Assembly: GCA_001556125.1 (NCBI GenBank)
Contig: LSIG01000217.1
Span: 1 to 47,324 of the forward strand
Length of the DNA: 47,324 nucleotides
Direction of reading: 5' to 3'
Source: Rhizobiales bacterium CCH10-E5
GTDB taxonomy: Bacteria > Pseudomonadota > Alphaproteobacteria > Rhizobiales > Beijerinckiaceae
In this document: in pieces, positions 9,745-18,870 of the stretch
Position numbering within the stretch: the first letter of the stretch is position 1
Layout of the letters: each line of letters begins with the position of its first letter
Translations under genes and position numbers: made by a program
The notes under the pieces: generated by a model
Told to the model about the DNA's origin: nothing
Databases searched by the model: none
What the model saw: only the letters and a program-made list of their open reading frames with translations

Positions 9745-10215
9745 TCACTCGATCACCAGAAGCGGCTCGCCATATTCGACGGGCTGCCCGTCCTCGACGA
9801 GGATCGCGACGACCGTGCCGGCTCGCGGCGCGACGATGTCGTTGAAGGTCTTCATCGCCTCGACCAGCAGGATCCGCTCGCCCGCCTTCACCACCGAGCC
9901 GATCTCGACAAAGGGCTTGGCGTCCGGCGACGGCCGGCGATAGGCGGTTCCGACCATCGGGGACGGCACGGCGCCGGGATGGGCGGCGGCGGCCTTGGCG
10001 TCAGACGGGGCCGGAGCGGCGGCGGGCGCCGCGGCGGGAGCAGCCGCCGCCATCATCGGCGCGGCGGCGGGCACCTGCACGGTCGCCGTCAGCGTCCGGG
10101 CGACACGCACCCTGAGATCGCCCTTTTCGACCTCGATCTCGCTGAGATCGGTCTCGTTCAGCAATTGCGCGAGTTCACGCACCAGTTCGGGGTCGATCGG
10201 GCTCTTGGTCGCCAT
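9745..10215 (-). CDS. accB: Acetyl-CoA carboxylase, biotin carboxyl carrier protein
   Basis: AccB carries biotin between the biotin carboxylase and the carboxyltransferase. The 156-residue protein has an N-terminal AccB-specific segment ([10 protein letters not shown]), then a mobile Ala/Pro linker at about 49-82 and a biotinyl domain at about 84-156. The biotinylation motif E-A-M-K is at 119-122, so Lys122 is the expected biotin attachment site. It directly precedes accC, sharing the junction at 9745-9748. The aroQ stop is 62 bp upstream, so aroQ-accB-accC is probably one operon, as in many proteobacteria. Confidence 0.98.
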   Translation of the reverse strand: MATKSPIDPELVRELAQLLNETDLSEIEVEKGDLRVRVARTLTATVQVPAAAPMMAAAAPAAAPAAAPAPSDAKAAAAHPGAVPSPMVGTAYRRPSPDAKPFVEIGSVVKAGERILLVEAMKTFNDIVAPRAGTVVAILVEDGQPVEYGEPLLVIE

Positions 10216-10277
10216 GGCGGTTTCACCGTCTTCGTGGTCTTGGATCGGGCGCGCAGGCCCGTGGGGTGGGGTGCGGA

Positions 10278-10736
10278 TCAGGCCGCCGGCTTGGTGGCGC
10301 GCTTCTGCAGAAGCGGCACGATCGCGTCGAAAGCAAGGTCGTAGCTCGCGACGCCAAAGCCGCAGATCACGCCGACGCAGACCGGAGCCATATAGGAATG
10401 GTGCCGGAAGTCCTCGCGGGCGTGGACGTTCGAGACATGGACCTCGATCGCCAGCGCATCCGTTCCCTTGATCGCGTCGCGCAGCGCGACCGAGGTGTGG
10501 GTGTAGGCGCCGGCATTGATGACGATGCCAGCCCCGGCGAGCCCGGCCTGCTGGATGAAGGTGACGAGTTCGCCCTCGTAATTCGTCTGCCGGAAGACGA
10601 GCTCGACGCCGGCCGCCTCAGCCCTCGCCCTCAGCCGCTCCTCGACTCCGGCCAGCGTTACCGCGCCATAGGTGGCGGGCTCGCGGGTGCCGAGGAGGTT
10701 GAGATTGGGACCGTTGAGAACGTGGACGGCGACCAT
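10278..10736 (-). CDS. aroQ: Type II 3-dehydroquinate dehydratase
   Basis: This is shikimate pathway step three: reversible dehydration of 3-dehydroquinate to 3-dehydroshikimate by the type II (trans, dodecameric) enzyme. The 152-residue length is typical. Visible motifs are N-G-P-N-L-N-L-L-G (8-16), catalytic Tyr23 in A-T-Y-G on the mobile loop, [18 protein letters not shown], and the catalytic histidine in [12 protein letters not shown], then H-H-S-Y. The start is the ATG at 10736. It probably heads the accBC operon; a GC-rich hairpin lies just upstream at 10755-10770. Confidence 0.97.
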   Translation of the reverse strand: MVAVHVLNGPNLNLLGTREPATYGAVTLAGVEERLRARAEAAGVELVFRQTNYEGELVTFIQQAGLAGAGIVINAGAYTHTSVALRDAIKGTDALAIEVHVSNVHAREDFRHHSYMAPVCVGVICGFGVASYDLAFDAIVPLLQKRATKPAA

Positions 10737-10754
10737 GGCGCAGGTGTTTCCGGC

Positions 10755-10770
10755 GCCGCCCGAGGGCGGC
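10755..10770. repeat. Small GC-rich hairpin between dsbA-like gene and aroQ
   Basis: GCCGCC and GGCGGC flank a CGAG tetraloop, 19 nt upstream of the aroQ start. There is no T-run. It may act as a weak terminator or leader structure. A second small inverted repeat, CTGACG with CGTCAG, lies at 10812-10826, just past the dsbA-like stop. Confidence 0.35.
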
Positions 10771-10839
10771 GGACGCCGCCCTCATAGACGCTGCGGGCCG
10801 GCAGGGGAAGTCTGACGGCGCGTCAGGCGTTCGATAGGC

Positions 10840-11649
10840 TCAGCCGCTGCAGCTCGTCTTGCCGCATTTGCGCACGGCCTCGATCTTCTGCTTGAGGGCC
10901 GGCGCGCCGACAGCGCCGAACACGACCTCGTCGCCCAGGATGAAGGCCGGGGTGCCGGTGAGACCGAGACGGTCGCCGAGCGCCACCGTATCCTCGATCA
11001 CCCCCTTGGTCTGTGCGGATTCCATGTCCTTCTTCAGCCGCTCGACATCGGCGCCAGCCTCCTTGGCGACCTCAAGCGCTTTGGCGCCGTTGATCCGGCC
11101 CTTGGTCGCCATCAGCTTGTTGTGGAAATCGAAGTACTTCTGTCCCTGCAGCTGAGTCATGGCCGCAACCGCGACGCGGCTCGCCTCGACCGAGTCGGGG
11201 CCCAGGATCGGGAAGTCCTTGATCACGACCTTGAGCTTCGGATCCTCCTTGACGAGGGCCCGGACGTCCTCGACCGCCCTTTTGCAGAAGCCGCAATTGT
11301 AATCCATGAACTCGACGATGGTGACGTCGCCCTGCGGGTTGCCGACGATCGCCGAGGTCGCGGGATCGACGAGCTTCGCCTTCTCCGCCAGGACGGCGCT
11401 GCGCTGCGCATCCGCCTGAGCGATGGCATTGCGGCGCTCCAGCTCGATCATCGCCTCCTGGATGATCTCCGGGTTCTGCAGCAGCGTCTCGCGAATCAGG
11501 CCGACGATGGCCTTGCGCTGCTCGGCGGTGAGGCCCGACGAAGGCGTGGCGGTCTGCGCCAGCGCCGGGCCCGAGGCGGCCAGGCCGAATCCGAGGGCGA
11601 GCGCCGGCAGGAAGCCGGCGATGCGCCGGAGCGGGGTGGGGAGGGCCAT
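10840..11649 (-). CDS. DsbA-family thiol:disulfide oxidoreductase
   Basis: This 269-residue periplasmic thioredoxin-fold protein probably forms or reshuffles disulfides in exported proteins. It has a signal peptide at about 1-32 (ending G-P-A-L-A-Q). A helical N-terminal segment follows (T-A-E-Q-R-K-A-I-V), as in Com1/BdbD-like members. The DsbA domain starts with V-T-I-V-E-F-M-D-Y-N and has the active-site C-G-F-C. The cis-proline loop is G-T-P-A-F-I-L. Two more cysteines sit at the C-terminus (K-C-G-K-T-S-C). The ATG at 11649 has AGAAGGA upstream; an in-frame start 48 nt earlier has no such site. It is divergent from the aminotransferase. Confidence 0.92.
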   Translation of the reverse strand: MALPTPLRRIAGFLPALALGFGLAASGPALAQTATPSSGLTAEQRKAIVGLIRETLLQNPEIIQEAMIELERRNAIAQADAQRSAVLAEKAKLVDPATSAIVGNPQGDVTIVEFMDYNCGFCKRAVEDVRALVKEDPKLKVVIKDFPILGPDSVEASRVAVAAMTQLQGQKYFDFHNKLMATKGRINGAKALEVAKEAGADVERLKKDMESAQTKGVIEDTVALGDRLGLTGTPAFILGDEVVFGAVGAPALKQKIEAVRKCGKTSCSG

Positions 11650-11808
11650 CGGATCGTCCTTCTCGCTTCCGGCACAGGGCCGGGTCGGATGTTGCACCGC
11701 TTCTCGACCCTCGGCGCGCGGGCGTCAATTCACAGCTTTGCCACCGGTTGCGGCGCGCAGGCGGCTCGGCTACGCCCGCCCCGACGCCAATCCGCCCGGA
11801 ACGAGACG

Positions 11809-13014
11809 ATGTCAGACAGCGCCACGCCAGCCGCCCCCGGAGCGCCGCAGACGCCGCAACCGGCCGCTCGCGCGGCGCGGGTGCAGCCTTTCATCGTCAT
11901 GGACGTGATGAACCAGGCCGCCGCGATCGAGCGCCGCGGCGGCTCGGTCGTCCATATGGAGGTCGGCCAGCCCTCGGCGCCGACGCCGGCCACGATCCGC
12001 GCCGCGGCGAGCCGCGCGCTGGAGGATGGCCGCATCGGATACACCCAGGCGCTGGGGACGGATTCGCTGAGGGCGCGCATCGCCCGACATTACGCGCAGG
12101 CCTATGGCGTCGATGTGGCGGCCGAGCGCGTGGTGGTCACGACGGGTTCCTCGGGCGGTTTCATCCTGGCCTTCCTCGCCTGCTTCCAGCCGGGAGCCCG
12201 CATTGCGATCACGGCGCCGGGCTATCCCGCCTATCGCAACATCCTGATTGCGCTCGGGCTTGAGCCCGTGGCAATCGAGGTCGGCCCCGAGACCCGCTTC
12301 GCCCTGACGCCGGACCTCATCGCCCGCGCGCATCGCGAGAAACCGCTGGCCGGCGTGCTGACCATGAGCCCGGCTAATCCGACCGGCGTCGTCATGGCGC
12401 CCGACGCCATCGCCGCCGTGGCCGCGGAATGCCGCCGGCTCGGCCTCTGGTACATCTCCGACGAGATCTATCATGGTCTGACCTATGACCAGCCGGCGAC
12501 GACGGCGCTCTCGGCCGACCCCGACGCGATCATCGTCAACTCCTTCTCGAAATACTATTGCATGACCGGCTGGCGCGTCGGCTGGCTCGTCGTGCCGCAG
12601 CGGCTGGTGCGGACGATCGAGCGGCTGCAGCAGAACCTCTCGATCTCGGTGCCCTATCTGAGCCAGGTCGCGGGCGAGGCCGCCTTCGAGGCCACGGCCG
12701 AATGCGAGGCCATCAAGGCGGGCTATGCCGAAAACCGCGCCTATCTGCTGGAAGCGCTGCCGCGGATCGGCCTGGGCGATTTCCTGCCCGTCGACGGCGC
12801 TTTCTACATCTATTGCGACATCGGGCAATATTCTAACGATTCCATGAGCTTCTGTCGCGATGTTCTGAACGGTGCGGGGGTCGCGATCACTCCCGGGCTC
12901 GACTTCGACGAAGCCCGTGGCGCCCGAACAGTCCGGCTGTCCTTCGCAGGCTCTCTGGCCGAATGCCAGGAGGCCGTCACGCGGCTTGACGCCTGGCTGC
13001 GGCCGCGGACCTAG
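11809..13014 (+). CDS. PLP-dependent class I/II aminotransferase
   Basis: This 401-residue fold-type I aminotransferase resembles the aspartate/aromatic group; the exact substrate is not readable from sequence. PLP-site motifs are present: the G-S-S-G-G-F turn, S-P-A-N-P-T-G-V, S-D-E-I-Y-H-G-L, and S-F-S-K-Y-Y with Lys248 as the Schiff-base lysine, then G-W-R-V-G-W. The ATG at 11809 follows GAACGAGACG. The first 25 residues are an Ala/Pro-rich extension before the conserved V-Q-P-F-I-V-M-D-V. mscS follows after 63 bp on the same strand and may be cotranscribed, with no functional link apparent. Confidence 0.9.
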   Translation: MSDSATPAAPGAPQTPQPAARAARVQPFIVMDVMNQAAAIERRGGSVVHMEVGQPSAPTPATIRAAASRALEDGRIGYTQALGTDSLRARIARHYAQAYGVDVAAERVVVTTGSSGGFILAFLACFQPGARIAITAPGYPAYRNILIALGLEPVAIEVGPETRFALTPDLIARAHREKPLAGVLTMSPANPTGVVMAPDAIAAVAAECRRLGLWYISDEIYHGLTYDQPATTALSADPDAIIVNSFSKYYCMTGWRVGWLVVPQRLVRTIERLQQNLSISVPYLSQVAGEAAFEATAECEAIKAGYAENRAYLLEALPRIGLGDFLPVDGAFYIYCDIGQYSNDSMSFCRDVLNGAGVAITPGLDFDEARGARTVRLSFAGSLAECQEAVTRLDAWLRPRT

Positions 13015-13077
13015 CCGACGCTTGCCAAGCCTCCCGCCGCGGCGCCAAATCGGCGTGACGCTGGGGAGTGTGACGAG

Positions 13078-15342
13078 ATGGGTTCGGGATTCGGCGCTCG
13101 CAGGCTGATCGCGGCGGTGGGAGCTATGGGCCTCGCCCTGGCGATGGCGCATGCGGGCCGTGCGCAGTCCCCCACTCAGCCGCCGGTCATCCTGACCCTC
13201 TCCGGAGACGAGGCGCCCGAGACCGTCAGCCGCATGGTCGAGGCGCTGTCGCGCGACGGGCGCCAGGTCGAAATCCGCATCGGCGGCACACCTGGCGCGG
13301 TGAAGCCTGCGAGCGCTCCGTCCAAACCGGAAGCCCCTTCCAAGGCCGCGGCGCCGAGCGAGAGCGCGGCTCCCTCCACCACGGCCCAGGTCGAGGCCTT
13401 CGTCGATCATCTGGTCGAGGGTGTCGATTACGGAGTCGCCTCCGTGCCCCGGATCGGGCAGCTCGCCGATGATTGGAGGCGGGCCTGGCAAGCCAGACGC
13501 AACGGCCTGACCGGCCTGTCTGCTGAAATGCGCCTCGTGCTCATCATCGCCTTGGCGCTCGCGGCAGCGGGCGCGTTCCGCCGGGCCAGCGCCGGCTTCT
13601 TCGCAGCCCGGATGCACCCGCAGGGACCTGAATTCACTCCGCGGTTGATCGCCTCGTCATGGGGCCTCCTGCAGGATGTCGCCACCATCGTCCTCGCGCT
13701 TCTGGCGGCACGGCTGGCGCGCAATGCCTGGCTGCCAGACCCGGACATCGCCGCAGCGGCGATCACGACGGTGGCCAACGGCGCCGCCATCGGTGCCCTC
13801 CATCTCGCCGTCGGGCGCTTCCTGCTCTCGCCCGGCGTGCCGGAGCGGCGCATTATGCCGCTGCCGCGGGCAGAGCGGCATTTCGGCTTCCTCGTATTCT
13901 ACTCGGTGGTGACGCCTCTGATCATCGTGGCGCTGCTGCTGGCGGGCCGGGTCGGCTCCGGCCCACAGCCGCTGGCGGGACTGCTGATGGTCACCGGCCT
14001 CATCGGGGTCGCCTTTAAACTCTGGTGGTTCTACGATCTGCGCGGCGATCTTGCCGCCCTGATCCTGAAGGGTTCGCCCGAACCCGGCCCCTGGCGGCGC
14101 CTGATCGCGCTCTCGGCGCCCTGGTTCTACATGGCGACGGCGCTGGCGCTCTGGGCGGTCGGGCGTGCCGCGGCGATGATGTCGGATGGCGGCCGCTGGG
14201 CCGAGGCCGCGGCCCTGACCCAGACGGCGATCGTCATCATCCCGATCCTCGCCGTCGGAATCGGTAGCTGGCTCGACTGCCGCGCCGCCCGCCATGCCAG
14301 GACCGAGGGCGCGACGCCGCTCTCTCTGGCGACGGGCGCGGCACTGCGCGCGGCTGCCGTTGGCATTCTCTGGGCTGCCGGATTCTTCATTCTGGCGCGG
14401 CTCTGGGCCGGGCTGCTAGTCGGCCTCAGCACGGCGCAGTTCACCGCCTTCTCGCGGCAGGCGGCCGGCGTCGCGATCTTCGCCTTCGCCGGCTGGGTGG
14501 CCCTCGTCTTCCTGCGCGTCTTCTTCGACGCCTGTGCGCCGAAACCGCGCGCCTCCGGCCATGCCGATGAGGAGGAGGGCACCGGCGACAGCGTGCCCTC
14601 CCGTCTGGCGACCGTGCTGCCGGTTCTGCGCGGGGTCGTGCTGGGTGCGGTGCTGGGCCTGACGATCCTGATCGTGCTGTCACGCATGGGCGTCGATATT
14701 GGCCCGCTGCTCGCCGGCTTCGGCATCCTCGGCCTGGCCATCTCCTTCGGTTCGCAGGCGCTGGTGCGCGACATCGTCTCCGGCGTCTTCTTCATGCTCG
14801 AGGACGCCTTCCGCGTCGGCGAATATGTCGACACCGGGCGGCTGAAGGGCACGGTCGAGAAGATTTCGCTGCGCTCGATGCAGTTGCGCCACCAGAGCGG
14901 ACAGATCCACACCATCCCCTTCGGCCAGATCCAGCAGCTGACCAATGCCAGCCGCGACTGGGCGACGATCAAGTTCAACGTCCGGCTCGACCACTCGGCC
15001 GACATCGAGCAGGCGCGCAAGACGATCAAAAAGGTCGGGCTCGCTTTGCTCGAGGACCCCGAAGTCGGGCCGCATTTCATCGCCCAGCTCAAGATGCAGG
15101 GCGTCGCCGACATCACCGACAGCGCGGTCGTCATCCGTCTCAAATTCACCGCCAAACCCGCCCAGGCTTCGACGCTGCAGCGCGAGGCGCTCAAGCGGGT
15201 CTATCGGGCGCTGAACGAGGCCAAGGTGCCCTTCGCCTCGAATCTCGTCACCGTGCGTGGCGGGGAGGGCGGTTCGACCTCGGGCGCCGCCGCGATCGCC
15301 GCGGTACCTCCGCCCAGCCCGCTGGCGCCAGCGGCGGGATGA
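13078..15342 (+). CDS. Large MscS-family mechanosensitive channel
   Basis: This 754-residue inner-membrane protein probably opens under membrane tension to release solutes on osmotic downshock. It has a signal peptide at about 1-29 and a periplasmic Ala/Pro/Ser-rich segment at about 75-105. Around ten hydrophobic helices follow from about residue 150. The conserved MscS pore and beta domain (about 535-720) includes the pore-lining helix with G-L-A-I-S-F-G-S-Q-A-L-V-R-D and E-Y-V-D-T. It then shows S-L-R-S-M-Q-L-R and I-P-F-G-Q-I-Q. Its extra N-terminal helices place it with the larger MscK/YbdG-like group rather than small MscS. It ends 8 bp from the convergent toxin gene. Confidence 0.92.
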   Translation: MGSGFGARRLIAAVGAMGLALAMAHAGRAQSPTQPPVILTLSGDEAPETVSRMVEALSRDGRQVEIRIGGTPGAVKPASAPSKPEAPSKAAAPSESAAPSTTAQVEAFVDHLVEGVDYGVASVPRIGQLADDWRRAWQARRNGLTGLSAEMRLVLIIALALAAAGAFRRASAGFFAARMHPQGPEFTPRLIASSWGLLQDVATIVLALLAARLARNAWLPDPDIAAAAITTVANGAAIGALHLAVGRFLLSPGVPERRIMPLPRAERHFGFLVFYSVVTPLIIVALLLAGRVGSGPQPLAGLLMVTGLIGVAFKLWWFYDLRGDLAALILKGSPEPGPWRRLIALSAPWFYMATALALWAVGRAAAMMSDGGRWAEAAALTQTAIVIIPILAVGIGSWLDCRAARHARTEGATPLSLATGAALRAAAVGILWAAGFFILARLWAGLLVGLSTAQFTAFSRQAAGVAIFAFAGWVALVFLRVFFDACAPKPRASGHADEEEGTGDSVPSRLATVLPVLRGVVLGAVLGLTILIVLSRMGVDIGPLLAGFGILGLAISFGSQALVRDIVSGVFFMLEDAFRVGEYVDTGRLKGTVEKISLRSMQLRHQSGQIHTIPFGQIQQLTNASRDWATIKFNVRLDHSADIEQARKTIKKVGLALLEDPEVGPHFIAQLKMQGVADITDSAVVIRLKFTAKPAQASTLQREALKRVYRALNEAKVPFASNLVTVRGGEGGSTSGAAAIAAVPPPSPLAPAAG

Positions 15343-15350
15343 GCCAGCCA

Positions 15351-15632
15351 TCAGCGCCGCTTGGCGGCCTCGTATACGTCGGAGTGATCACGCCGACCGA
15401 CCGCGACGACGAGGACCGTGAGGACGTTGTCGTCGACCCGGTAGACCAGCCGATACCCGACCTGCCTCAGCTTGATCTTGTAGTGCTGCGGCATCCCGTG
15501 CAGCGCGTCGGAAGCGATACGTGGACGGAGGAGCCGTTCGGCGAGCTTCTTCTTGAACTGGACGCGAGCGGTATCGCCGAGCTTGCGCCATTCCTTCCGA
15601 GCCGAGGGCAGGAAGGCGAGACTATAGCTCAT
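15351..15632 (-). CDS. RelE/StbE-type toxin of a type II toxin-antitoxin pair
   Basis: This 93-residue RelE/ParE-superfamily protein is a probable ribosome-dependent mRNA endonuclease. Typical features are the start M-S-Y-S-L-A-F-L-P-S-A-R-K-E-W, the basic middle K-K-K-L-A-E-R-L, the core H-Y-K-I-K-L-R-Q-V-G-Y-R-L-V-Y-R-V, and the tail V-V-A-V-G-R-R-D. The start ATG at 15632 lies inside the antitoxin gene, an 11-bp overlap typical of translationally coupled pairs. A longer frame up to 15722 only reads the antitoxin in another phase. Neither gene shows truncation, so the module may be active. Confidence 0.88.
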   Translation of the reverse strand: MSYSLAFLPSARKEWRKLGDTARVQFKKKLAERLLRPRIASDALHGMPQHYKIKLRQVGYRLVYRVDDNVLTVLVVAVGRRDHSDVYEAAKRR

Positions 15633-15879
15633 CGAGGGTGACCGACACCCCGACCTCGTCGGCGCGAGCCTTGACGATTTCGACGAGAGCCAAATCGTCG
15701 AGCCGCTCCAACATCGCCTCATAAGTCTCGGCGGGGACCATATAGGCCATGACGCGGTTGTGGTTCAGGACGGCCACGGGCATCCCCTTGGCATCACTGA
15801 GGACGGCGCTGGGGCTCTTCTTTAGCTCCGAAACGCTGACCGCATAATCAGCCTCGACGCGCTGGACGCCGGTCTTCAT
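15622..15879 (-). CDS. Phd/YefM-type antitoxin
   Basis: This 85-residue antitoxin should neutralise the RelE-type toxin and autorepress the module. The N-terminal DNA-binding half has the family pattern V-S-V-S-E-L-K-K-S-P-S-A-V-L-S-D-A-K, then P-V-A-V-L-N-H-N-R-V-M-A-Y-M-V-P. The acidic helical C-terminal half (E-A-M-L-E-R-L-D-D-L) would wrap the toxin. The ATG at 15879 has GGAGG 9 nt upstream. A probable operator and promoter are at 15906-15935. Confidence 0.88.
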   Translation of the reverse strand: MKTGVQRVEADYAVSVSELKKSPSAVLSDAKGMPVAVLNHNRVMAYMVPAETYEAMLERLDDLALVEIVKARADEVGVSVTLDEL

Positions 15880-15905
15880 CCGCGAGCCCTCCGTAACTGA
15901 CTTGA

Positions 15906-15935
15906 ATACAGTACCAAGTTCGGCACTGAAATCAA
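15906..15935 (-). promoter_or_regulatory. Promoter and palindromic operator of the toxin-antitoxin pair
   Basis: On the minus strand TTGATT (15935-15930) and CTGTAT (15911-15906), 18 nt apart, form a plausible promoter. A palindrome at 15909-15928 (CAGTACC, 6-nt spacer, GGCACTG; one mismatch between the 7-bp arms) spans the spacer and -10. This is the expected position for autorepression by the antitoxin. Confidence 0.55.
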
Positions 15936-15982
15936 TTCTGATTTTTAAGAGCGTGCTGCCGACGGCGCATGAACAGATCGAG

Positions 15983-16013
15983 AAAAAGGCCGCTGCGGTG
16001 TCCCGCAGCGGCC
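15983..16013 (-). terminator. Intrinsic terminator of rne
   Basis: An 11-bp perfect stem (GGCCGCTGCGG at 15988-15998 with its complement at 16003-16013) and 4-nt loop is followed on the minus strand by five T residues (15987-15983). It begins 9 nt past the rne stop. Confidence 0.9.
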
Positions 16014-16021
16014 CCTGATCG

Positions 16022-18787
16022 TCAGCCTCGTCCGGCCAGCCGGTTCCACCAGCCGCCGCGCTTCGGGCGGTCCGGATCGGGCGGGGTCAGCACTACCGCG
16101 ACCGGCTCCTCGATCACGCGCGGCGCGGGCGCCGGAGCGGGCTCGGGCTCGGGCTCCGCAACGGGAGCGGCCTCCACCGGTGCCGGCGCGGGAGCTTCGG
16201 CAGCAGCAGGCGCCGCGACCGCTTCGATGGTCTCGCCGCCCTCGGTGATCGGCACGACCTTCTTGCGCGAGCGGCTGCGCTTGGGCTTCTCCGCCTCAGC
16301 TGGAGCGGCCTCGGCCTCGGCTGCGGGCGCCTCCGAAGTCACTGTTTCCGCAGTGGCTTCGAGCGGCTGCTCGGCCTCGCCCTTGGGCTTGCGACCGCGA
16401 CGGGCGCGCTTCGGCTTCTCCTCGGCGACGGGTTCGACCGGCTCGGCCACCGGCTCGGCGGTGCTGGCGGCCGACTCGGACGCAGTCACGACGCCATCGT
16501 ACGCGCCATCCGCGGTCTGCTCCTCGCCGTCATCTTCGCCCTCGTCATCGCCACCATCGGCCTCGTCGCTGCCGCCGTCGAGCCGCACGCCATTGGCGTC
16601 ACGCTCGCCGCCACGCCGCCGACGACGACGGCGGCGGCGCTTGCGCCCGCCTTCGCCACGCTCGCCCTCGGGCCGCTCCTCGCGTCCGCTGGCGGCGACC
16701 GCATCCGTCTCGCCGCCGTTCTCGGCATCGAGCGCTTCCGCTTCCGCAGCGGCGTCGAGCGCCTCCTCGTCGGCATCCGAGAGCACGGCTTCCGCCTTGA
16801 TCGGCGAGGGGACGATGCGTCCCTCATTGCCGACGAACTCGCCCCGCTCGACCTCGAAATAGCGGGTGCCGAGCAGCGTCGCGTCGGTCGAGATCGTGAC
16901 CGCGACGTTGAAGCGGGCTTCCAGATCGGCGAGATGCGCGCGCTTCTGGTTGAGCACATAGAGCGCCACTTCAGGCCGCGTCCGGACGTTGAGGTTGTGC
17001 GAGGCGCTCTTGATCAGCGTCTCCTCCAGCGCGCGCAGGATCTGCAGCGACACCGAGGAGGCCGAGCGCATCATGCCGGCGCCGGCGCAATGCGGGCAGG
17101 GCACCGAGGAACTCTCGAGCACGCCGGTGCGGATGCGCTGGCGCGACATCTCGAGCAGGCCGAAGGCTGAAATCCGGCCGACCTGGATGCGGGCGCGGTC
17201 GTCCTTGAGGCATTCCTTCAGCTTCTTCTCGACCGCACGGTTGTTGCGGTTCTCCTCCATGTCGATGAAATCGATCACGATGAGACCGGCGAGGTCGCGC
17301 AGGCGCAGCTGGCGGGAGATCTCCTCCGCCGCTTCGAGATTGGTCTTGAGCGCCGTGTCCTCGATGTTGTGCTCGCGGGTCGAGCGCCCGGAGTTGATGT
17401 CGATCGCGACCAGCGCTTCCGTCTGGTTGATGACGATGTAGCCGCCGGACTTCAGAGTCACGGTGTTGGAGAACATCGCGTCGAGCTGGCTCTCGATCCC
17501 GAAGGAGGCGAAGAGCGGCGTCTGCTCGCGATAGGCCTTCACGCTCTTGGCATGGCTCGGCATGAGCATGCGCATGAAGTCCTTGGCCTCGCGATAGGCC
17601 TCGTCGCCGGCGACGTGAACCTCGTCGATGTCCTTGTTGTAGAGATCGCGGATCGAGCGCTTGACGAGGTTGCCCTCCTCATAGACCAGCGCCGGGGCGA
17701 CGGAGGCGAGCGTCAGCTCGCGCACGCTCTCCCACATCCGCATCAGATATTCGTAGTCGCGCTTGATCTCGACCTTGGTGCGCGAGGCACCGGCCGTGCG
17801 CAGGATCAGGCCCATCCCCTCCGGAACCTCGAGCTCCTGGGCGATCTCCTTCAGGCGCTTGCGGTCCTCGGCATTGGTGATCTTGCGCGAGATGCCGCCG
17901 CCCTTGCCGGTGTTCGGCATCAGGACGGAATAGCGCCCGGCCAGCGAGAGATAGGTGGTCAGCGCCGCGCCCTTGTTGCCGCGCTCTTCCTTGACGACCT
18001 GCACCAGGATGATCTGGCGGCGCTTGATCACCTCCTGGATCTTGTACTGGCGGCGCGAGCTGCGTTGCGGGCGCTCCGGCATGTCGTCGAGGGCGTCGCC
18101 GCCGCCGAGCTGCTCGGGCTCCTCCTGCTCGCCGTCCTCCGAGCCGTGATCGTCGCCCGACTCGTCGTCATCGGAGCGGCGGCGCGCCTCGTCTGGCTCG
18201 GAGTCGGCAGCTGCGTTCGTCTCGTCGCCGTTCGGCTCCCCATCAGTCTCGCCCGCCTGCGGAGCGATTGCGGCGACCGCATCCTCGCCCGCCGATTCCG
18301 CCAGGGCCGCGACCTGTTCCTCGGCCGACGCAAGCGCATTCTCGTCGGTCGGCGCGGTGTCGGCGAGCTCGACCGCCTCGGCGCTCACCGTCTCGTCGGA
18401 CGAAGCCTTCTTGGCGCGCCCGTCCCGGTCGCCGCGACGGCCGCGGTCGCGACGGCCGCGCTTCTCGCGCTTCTCTTCGTCGCGCTCCTCCTCGCGGTCG
18501 GCGCGGGCCTCGTCGGCCAGAAGCGCCTGCCGGTCGGCGACGGGAATCTGGTAGTAGTCGGGATGGATTTCCGAGAAGGCGAGGAAGCCGTGGCGGTTGC
18601 CGCCATATTCCACGAAGGCGGCCTGGAGCGAGGGCTCCACCCGGGTCACCTTGGCGAGATAGATGTTTCCGCGCAGCGGCTTGCGGCTGGCGGCCTCGAA
18701 ATCAAATTCCTCGATTCGCGATCCGCGGACCACCACGACCCGGGTCTCTTCCGGGTGGGTGGCGTCGATGAGCATCTTGTTGGCCAT
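16022..18787 (-). CDS. rne: Ribonuclease E (degradosome scaffold endoribonuclease)
   Basis: RNase E makes the main initiating cuts in mRNA decay and rRNA/tRNA processing. This 921-residue protein has an S1 domain split by an acidic and Arg-rich insertion at about 92-245. The 5'-sensor and RNase H-like regions follow. Asp463 (A-I-D-I-N-S-G) and Asp506 (V-I-D-F-I-D-M) are 43 residues apart, as in E. coli. The Zn-link cysteines are C564 and C567 (P-C-P-H-C-A-G). The last 250 residues are a disordered, charge-rich scaffold with an R10-type arginine run, ending G-G-W-W-N-R, a tail recalling the PNPase-binding GWW motif of Caulobacter RNase E. The ATG at 18787 (MANKMLID) matches the family; the leader above carries two identical hairpins. 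Confidence 0.97.
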   Translation of the reverse strand: MANKMLIDATHPEETRVVVVRGSRIEEFDFEAASRKPLRGNIYLAKVTRVEPSLQAAFVEYGGNRHGFLAFSEIHPDYYQIPVADRQALLADEARADREEERDEEKREKRGRRDRGRRGDRDGRAKKASSDETVSAEAVELADTAPTDENALASAEEQVAALAESAGEDAVAAIAPQAGETDGEPNGDETNAAADSEPDEARRRSDDDESGDDHGSEDGEQEEPEQLGGGDALDDMPERPQRSSRRQYKIQEVIKRRQIILVQVVKEERGNKGAALTTYLSLAGRYSVLMPNTGKGGGISRKITNAEDRKRLKEIAQELEVPEGMGLILRTAGASRTKVEIKRDYEYLMRMWESVRELTLASVAPALVYEEGNLVKRSIRDLYNKDIDEVHVAGDEAYREAKDFMRMLMPSHAKSVKAYREQTPLFASFGIESQLDAMFSNTVTLKSGGYIVINQTEALVAIDINSGRSTREHNIEDTALKTNLEAAEEISRQLRLRDLAGLIVIDFIDMEENRNNRAVEKKLKECLKDDRARIQVGRISAFGLLEMSRQRIRTGVLESSSVPCPHCAGAGMMRSASSVSLQILRALEETLIKSASHNLNVRTRPEVALYVLNQKRAHLADLEARFNVAVTISTDATLLGTRYFEVERGEFVGNEGRIVPSPIKAEAVLSDADEEALDAAAEAEALDAENGGETDAVAASGREERPEGERGEGGRKRRRRRRRRRGGERDANGVRLDGGSDEADGGDDEGEDDGEEQTADGAYDGVVTASESAASTAEPVAEPVEPVAEEKPKRARRGRKPKGEAEQPLEATAETVTSEAPAAEAEAAPAEAEKPKRSRSRKKVVPITEGGETIEAVAAPAAAEAPAPAPVEAAPVAEPEPEPAPAPAPRVIEEPVAVVLTPPDPDRPKRGGWWNRLAGRG

Positions 18788-18870
18788 ATTGACGTTCCAT
18801 GGGCACGGCCGCCGAAACCCGCCGGGCTGCGGACGAAGGTCCGCTGCCGCGGGCAGGGGTGCCGCGCAGA

